Source of the DNA: JAHEEL01 sp964195545
Lineage (GTDB): Bacteria; Actinomycetota; Acidimicrobiia; Spongiisociales; UBA5794
DNA length: 8,535 nt
Direction of reading: 5' to 3'
NCBI GenBank assembly: GCA_964195545.1
Contig: CAXMQQ010000064.1
Location: 1 to 8,535 of the forward strand
Shown: positions 5,797 to 8,535 of the stretch, in pieces
Numbering within the stretch: the stretch's first letter is position 1
Layout: each line of letters starts with the position of its first letter
The notes under the pieces: generated by a model
The model's database searches: none
Told to the model about the DNA's origin: nothing
The model's input: the letters and a program-made list of their open reading frames with translations, nothing else
Translations under genes and position numbers: made by a program

Positions 5797-6786
5797 ATGA
5801 CTCGCTTCGCCTACTTCTGTGGCCACGAGCAATTCCAGCCCGAAGAGATCGTTCGGCACGCGGTGCTAGCAGAGCAAGCAGGATTCGATGCCCTCATGGT
5901 GTCGGAACACTTCCATCCGTGGGTCGACGACGTATCGGCGTCCGGATACGCGTTCTCGACGCTCGGTGCCATCGCCGCGGCCACCGAGCGCATCGAGCTC
6001 GTCACAGCCGTCACAACTCCGCTGTTCCGCTATCACCCGGCCGTCGTCGCCCAAGCTGCTGCAACGATCGACCGCCTCTCAGGCGGACGGTTTCGCCTCG
6101 GTGTGGGAACGGGTGAGAACCTCAACGAGGGCCCCCTGGGCTATACGTTCCCCAAGTATGCGGAGCGAGCCGCGCGCATGGCTGAGGCGCTCGAGATCAT
6201 GCGCCGTCTGCTCGACGGCGAGAAGCTCACGTATGAGGGGGAGTTCTATCAAACGGATCGAGCGAAGCTCTACAGCCCCCCGATCTCGGATCTGCCCATC
6301 TGGATGGCTGCCGGCGGACCGAAGTCGGCGGTTCTCGCTGCAACCATGACACAGGGGATCATCACCTCGGTGAGGGATCCTCAGACCACCATCGACCGTG
6401 TCATCAACCCTGCTCGCGGGGCGGCTGTCGAGGCCGGTCGACCATCTCCAACGATCGCCGCAAGTCGCTGGACGGTTCGGGCCACGTCCGATGATGAAGC
6501 GTGGGAGGCACTCGGAGCGTGGAGAGGGTTGCGCGCTCCCGGTCGCCTCGAGGCGGTTGATCCTGAAGATCTACGGCGGCGAGCGGACGAACTCGATCGC
6601 ACCGAGATCCTCTCCGCATACAGCATCGTGTCTGAAGCTGAGGACTACGTCGATACGTACCGACCGCTCGTCACCGAGATCGGGGCGGATGTCGTCACGA
6701 TCCAGACGACATCACTCGATCAGAAGGCGACCATCGAGATGCTCGGAGCCGACGTGCTGCCTGAGTTGCGCTCGCTGGGGAACTAG
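5797..6786 (+). CDS. F420-dependent LLM-class oxidoreductase, glucose-6-phosphate dehydrogenase-like subfamily
   Basis: This 329-residue protein has the luciferase-like (LLM) TIM-barrel pattern and belongs to the branch around F420-dependent glucose-6-phosphate dehydrogenase. Residues seen are Glu11 (GHEQFQPEE), SEHFHPW (36-42) with His38 and Trp42, FRYHPAVVAQA (77-87), and GVGTGENLNE (102-111) with Glu107. These correspond to active-site positions of mycobacterial FGD1 recalled from memory. FGD1 has Asp-His where this has Glu37-His38. The lysine that binds the sugar phosphate after the ICTSGK segment appears as arginine in TSVRDPQ, so glucose 6-phosphate is unlikely to be the confirmed substrate. 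It implies that the host makes deazaflavin F420. A strong GAGGAGG site precedes the ATG by 4 bases. The stop overlaps that of the convergent lipoprotein gene. Confidence 0.87.
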   Translation: MTRFAYFCGHEQFQPEEIVRHAVLAEQAGFDALMVSEHFHPWVDDVSASGYAFSTLGAIAAATERIELVTAVTTPLFRYHPAVVAQAAATIDRLSGGRFRLGVGTGENLNEGPLGYTFPKYAERAARMAEALEIMRRLLDGEKLTYEGEFYQTDRAKLYSPPISDLPIWMAAGGPKSAVLAATMTQGIITSVRDPQTTIDRVINPARGAAVEAGRPSPTIAASRWTVRATSDDEAWEALGAWRGLRAPGRLEAVDPEDLRRRADELDRTEILSAYSIVSEAEDYVDTYRPLVTEIGADVVTIQTTSLDQKATIEMLGADVLPELRSLGN

Positions 6787-7430
6787 CTGCCCGCCGCCTC
6801 GACAAGTGCGAGAGCACGACGCGTGAATTCGTCGTCGTGACCACCCGCTTCAATCGCCGCCCACAACGCAGGAACGACGACATCGACGTAGGCCTGACGC
6901 ACGGCGTCACCATCGGCGTCATCGGGAAGCGACTCCAGATAGACGGCGAGCGGCTCGATGAACCCGGGAGCAAGCGTTGCAACGAGGTCGACGAGCCAAC
7001 CGTCTTCATCACGGGTGAACACCGGTGCAGACGCGTCCTCCTGGGCTCTGACGGTTACCACGGCCCACCGCTCGTCCCCTGCCTCGACCTCCTCCGAAGC
7101 CCCGACGTTGAGTGTCGAGATCGGACGCCCGGCGAAGGCGTCGAAACCATCTCTGAAGGACGACCAGTAGGCGGCCTCCACGGCCGGTGTTACGCCGTCC
7201 GAGAGCATCGCGGCAGTCTCTGCGGCCGGCAGGCTATTCTCAGCCGCGAGCACGATGACCATCGCCGGTTCGAAGACCGCTGCCGTCGCAGCCTCGAAAT
7301 CCCGCACCTCCACGGCTTCTGCCCATCCGGCAACGACGGCGGGAGGCGAGGACTCGGAGTCCTCTTCGGAGGCGCCGCATGCCGTTGCAGCGAGCGCAAG
7401 TGCGAGGGCGAGGGCTACAAATATCTTCAT
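6783..7430 (-). CDS. Predicted lipoprotein of unknown function
   Basis: This 215-residue protein has an N-terminal hydrophobic signal (FVALALALALAATAC) with a lipobox whose acceptor is Cys18, so it should be lipid-anchored on the outer face of the membrane. After the cysteine comes an acidic, serine-rich linker (ASEEDSESSPP). The mature domain is rich in Ala, Glu and Val, and contains ERWAVVTVRAQE followed by VFTRDEDGWLVDLVATL. That resembles the strand pattern of small secreted NTF2-like or DUF-type lipoproteins in which a 'WLVD' strand is conserved. I do not recognise a named family. There is no Shine-Dalgarno site; TAGCCT lies 9 bases before the ATG, suggesting a leaderless transcript. It is convergent with the F420 gene and divergent from the permease pair. 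Confidence 0.75.
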   Translation of the reverse strand: MKIFVALALALALAATACGASEEDSESSPPAVVAGWAEAVEVRDFEAATAAVFEPAMVIVLAAENSLPAAETAAMLSDGVTPAVEAAYWSSFRDGFDAFAGRPISTLNVGASEEVEAGDERWAVVTVRAQEDASAPVFTRDEDGWLVDLVATLAPGFIEPLAVYLESLPDDADGDAVRQAYVDVVVPALWAAIEAGGHDDEFTRRALALVEAAGS

Positions 7431-7439
7431 TGACGTCGG

Positions 7440-7445
7440 AGGCTA
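7440..7445 (-). promoter_or_regulatory. Putative -10 element of the leaderless lipoprotein gene
   Basis: On the minus strand TAGCCT ends 9 bases before the ATG, the same sequence pattern and spacing as TAGGCT before the AT3 gene. No ribosome binding site is present. Confidence 0.5.
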
Positions 7446-7472
7446 ATGAGGCGGGCCATCTAGATATGTGCA

Positions 7473-7493
7473 GCGGAAGGGTGTACCTTCCGT
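7473..7493 (+). promoter_or_regulatory. Hairpin that would cover the Shine-Dalgarno site of the first permease half-gene
   Basis: CGGAAGG (7474-7480) pairs perfectly with CCTTCCG (7486-7492) around GTGTA, with an extra G-U pair outside. The left arm contains the only Shine-Dalgarno-like GGAAGG, and the right arm ends on the G of the candidate GTG start at 7492. An AT-rich TAGATAT at 7461-7467 could be the promoter -10 for a very short leader. Confidence 0.45.
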
Positions 7494-7854
7494 GCTCGTG
7501 AATCCCGCCCTGGTCAAAGCTCTCGCTCTTGGTTCGATCGCCGGCGTCGTCGCCGGCCTCTTCGGCGTCGGCGGTGGTGTCATCGTCGTCCCCGGCCTCG
7601 TCCTCTGGCTTGCCCTGTCTCAACGGGAAGCATCGGGCACGTCGACCGCAACGATCGTGGCGTCATCCGCGGCTGCCATGATCGCGTTCGGCATCGATGG
7701 CAACGTCGACTGGAGGGCGGCCGGACTCATCCTCATCGGGTCCGTCGTCGGAGCCTGGGGCGGTGCATGGATCGCAGAGCGTGTCAACGAGCGAGCACTA
7801 GCCGCCACATTCGCATTGGTCCTCGCCGTTGCCGGGATCAGGATGGTGATCTGA
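7492..7854 (+). CDS. TauE/SafE-family permease, N-terminal half as a separate protein
   Basis: This 120-residue protein has about four membrane segments and corresponds to one DUF81 repeat of the TauE/SafE family. It shows the family loop GLFGVGGGVIVVPGLV near its start, then GTSTATIVASSAA, GNVDWRAAGLILIGSVVGAWGGA and a final helix ending GIRMVI. Full-length family members have about 250 residues and two such repeats; here the protein stops after one. Characterised members export sulfite, sulfoacetate or related anions. Starts at GTG 7468, 7492 or 7498 are possible. I chose 7492 because GGAAGG lies 11 bases upstream and the peptide from 7468 is an unlikely basic extension. The stop is followed after 2 bases by the second half-gene. 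Confidence 0.78.
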   Translation: MLVNPALVKALALGSIAGVVAGLFGVGGGVIVVPGLVLWLALSQREASGTSTATIVASSAAAMIAFGIDGNVDWRAAGLILIGSVVGAWGGAWIAERVNERALAATFALVLAVAGIRMVI

Positions 7855-7856
7855 TC

Positions 7857-8258
7857 GTGGTGGAGATCGTTGCGCTCATCGTCCTCGGCCTCTTCGCCGG
7901 AGCAATCGCCGCCTCGCTCGGTCTCGGTGGCGGCATCATCTTCGTCCCCGCCTTGGTGGTGCTGTTCGGCTTCGACCAGCACATTGCTCAGGGCACCTCG
8001 CTGGCAGTCATCTTCCCAACCGCCATCGTCGCAACGGTCGCACACGCCCGACGGGGGAACGTTCGGTGGCGTCTTGCGATACCCATCGGTATCGCCGGCA
8101 TCGCTGGTGCCGTCATGGGGGCGCAGATCGCTTTGCGCTTGGATCCGGATCTCCTGCGCCGAATGTTCGGAGTCTTCCTCCTGATCCTCGCTGTCCGCAT
8201 GGCGTGGCGGGCATGGCGGATGATCGATCGCACGACACTTGAACCCGATCCGTCGTGA
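7857..8258 (+). CDS. TauE/SafE-family permease, C-terminal half as a separate protein
   Basis: This 133-residue protein with about four membrane segments is the second DUF81 repeat. It has SLGLGGGIIFVPALVVLFG, QGTSLAVIFPTAIVATVAH, RRGNVRWRLAIPIGIAG and a late LRRMFGVFLLILAVRM helix with a basic tail. Its order of motifs repeats that of the preceding protein (Gly-Gly-Gly loop, Gly-Thr-Ser, Gly-Asn-Val-x-Trp). The frame is open upstream to 7767, but that overlaps the first half-gene. GTG 7857, two bases after the first half's stop, or GTG 7860 is the likely start, read by translational coupling since the Shine-Dalgarno is weak. The pair probably assembles as a heterodimer equal to one full-length permease. 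Substrate unknown; sulfur anions are the family precedent. Confidence 0.78.
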   Translation: MVEIVALIVLGLFAGAIAASLGLGGGIIFVPALVVLFGFDQHIAQGTSLAVIFPTAIVATVAHARRGNVRWRLAIPIGIAGIAGAVMGAQIALRLDPDLLRRMFGVFLLILAVRMAWRAWRMIDRTTLEPDPS

Positions 8259-8263
8259 TCGGG
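8244..8263. terminator. Hairpin between the convergent permease and zinc-ribbon genes
   Basis: CCCGATC (8244-8250) pairs with GATCGGG (8257-8263) around a 6-base loop, spanning the permease stop codon. It could serve both converging genes, but there is no T-run on the plus strand and only a short TT on the minus strand. Confidence 0.4.
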
Positions 8264-8291
8264 GACAGAAGACTCGAACCAGGCCGAGTGG

Positions 8292-8535
8292 TCAGGGAAC
8301 GAGGATCGCCCGGCAGTGGATGCAGCGGGGCGGATTCTGTCGGCGGGCTTCGTTCTCCTCCGCCGATGACAGGATCAGGTGGCAAGCACCACAGACGCCG
8401 TTCTCCAGCGCCCCAACGACCCGGCCGTCGCGGGATTCACGGAGGCCTTCGTAGAGGTCGATGAGATCCTCATCGACCAACGGCATGATCTCGCTCTTGC
8501 GATGCTCTTTGACGGCGATCTCTGCATCGATCAAT
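8292..8535 (-). CDS. C4-type zinc-ribbon protein, 3' portion
   Basis: The minus-strand frame is open to the right edge, so the N-terminal part is missing; 80 or so C-terminal residues are visible. They hold the end of a basic/acidic helix (IDAEIAVKEHRKSEI), the sequence LIDLYEGLRESRDG, then a zinc ribbon with cysteine pairs VCGACH and RCIHCR spaced by 19 residues. This matches the C4 zinc-ribbon family with an N-terminal coiled coil (zf-RING_7 / DUF164 type), where Leu-Tyr-Glu-x-Leu-Arg precedes the ribbon. These are usually about 240 residues and are predicted nucleic-acid or protein-binding proteins of unclear function. In many actinobacteria it precedes an RNase H or NIF3-type gene, which cannot be checked here. 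The start codon lies outside the window. Confidence 0.85.
   Translation of the reverse strand, partial: LIDAEIAVKEHRKSEIMPLVDEDLIDLYEGLRESRDGRVVGALENGVCGACHLILSSAEENEARRQNPPRCIHCRAILVP

Noticed and set aside
6808..6839. Hairpin CACGACG with CGTCGTG inside the lipoprotein 3' end as a terminator for the F420 gene
   Set aside because: The loop is long, there is no T-run, and the sequence is coding; chance pairing is likely.
7430..7439. TGACGTC-like half palindrome upstream of the lipoprotein gene
   Set aside because: The match is incomplete (ends in CG, not CA) and occurs once.
7767..7856. Upstream extension of the second permease half
   Set aside because: It overlaps the last helix of the first half in another frame and gives a charged, non-family peptide.
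1..8535. tRNA genes, CRISPR arrays, insertion sequences, phage genes
   Set aside because: I looked for cloverleaf ends, regular spaced repeats, transposase motifs and terminal inverted repeats and saw none.

Overview
The window looks like a chromosomal segment of a high-GC actinobacterium. The support is a class A RNase P RNA, a deazaflavin (F420)-type luciferase-like oxidoreductase, two apparently leaderless genes with TAGNNT -10 elements, and frequent GTG starts. An uncultured Acidimicrobiia-like lineage is my best guess, but the sequence alone does not prove it.

Positions 2-3452 form one tightly packed plus-strand operon for sulfur handling. It runs: a PocR-type sensory-domain protein (5' end outside the window), a sulfide:quinone-oxidoreductase-like flavoprotein, a DUF1641 helical protein, a DsrC/TusE-like protein with only the penultimate cysteine, and a DsrE2-like protein. 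The first four genes overlap at their stop/start codons (GTGA, TGATG, TGATG). The unit ends in a small hairpin, a heptamer tandem repeat and a long terminator hairpin. The likely shared job is sensing reduced sulfur or redox state, oxidising sulfide or persulfide at the membrane, and passing the sulfane sulfur to cysteine carriers.

Positions 3609-4013 hold rnpB with a plausible -10 box, a closing P1 helix and a strong intrinsic terminator. Next come an acyltransferase-3 membrane protein (4219-5553, probably leaderless) and a 43-residue minus-strand ORF (5566-5697) that resembles only the first transmembrane segment of aquaporins. After a palindrome-rich gap lies an F420-dependent LLM-class oxidoreductase (5797-6786). 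It is convergent with a predicted lipoprotein (6783-7430, minus), and the two share a CTAG stop.

From about 7460 a divergent pair of genes encodes the two halves of a TauE/SafE-family permease as separate, almost abutting ORFs. The family exports sulfite or organosulfonates in characterised members, so it may relate to the sulfur operon, but that is inference. The window closes with the 3' part of a minus-strand C4 zinc-ribbon protein. No tRNA, insertion sequence, CRISPR array or phage gene was seen.
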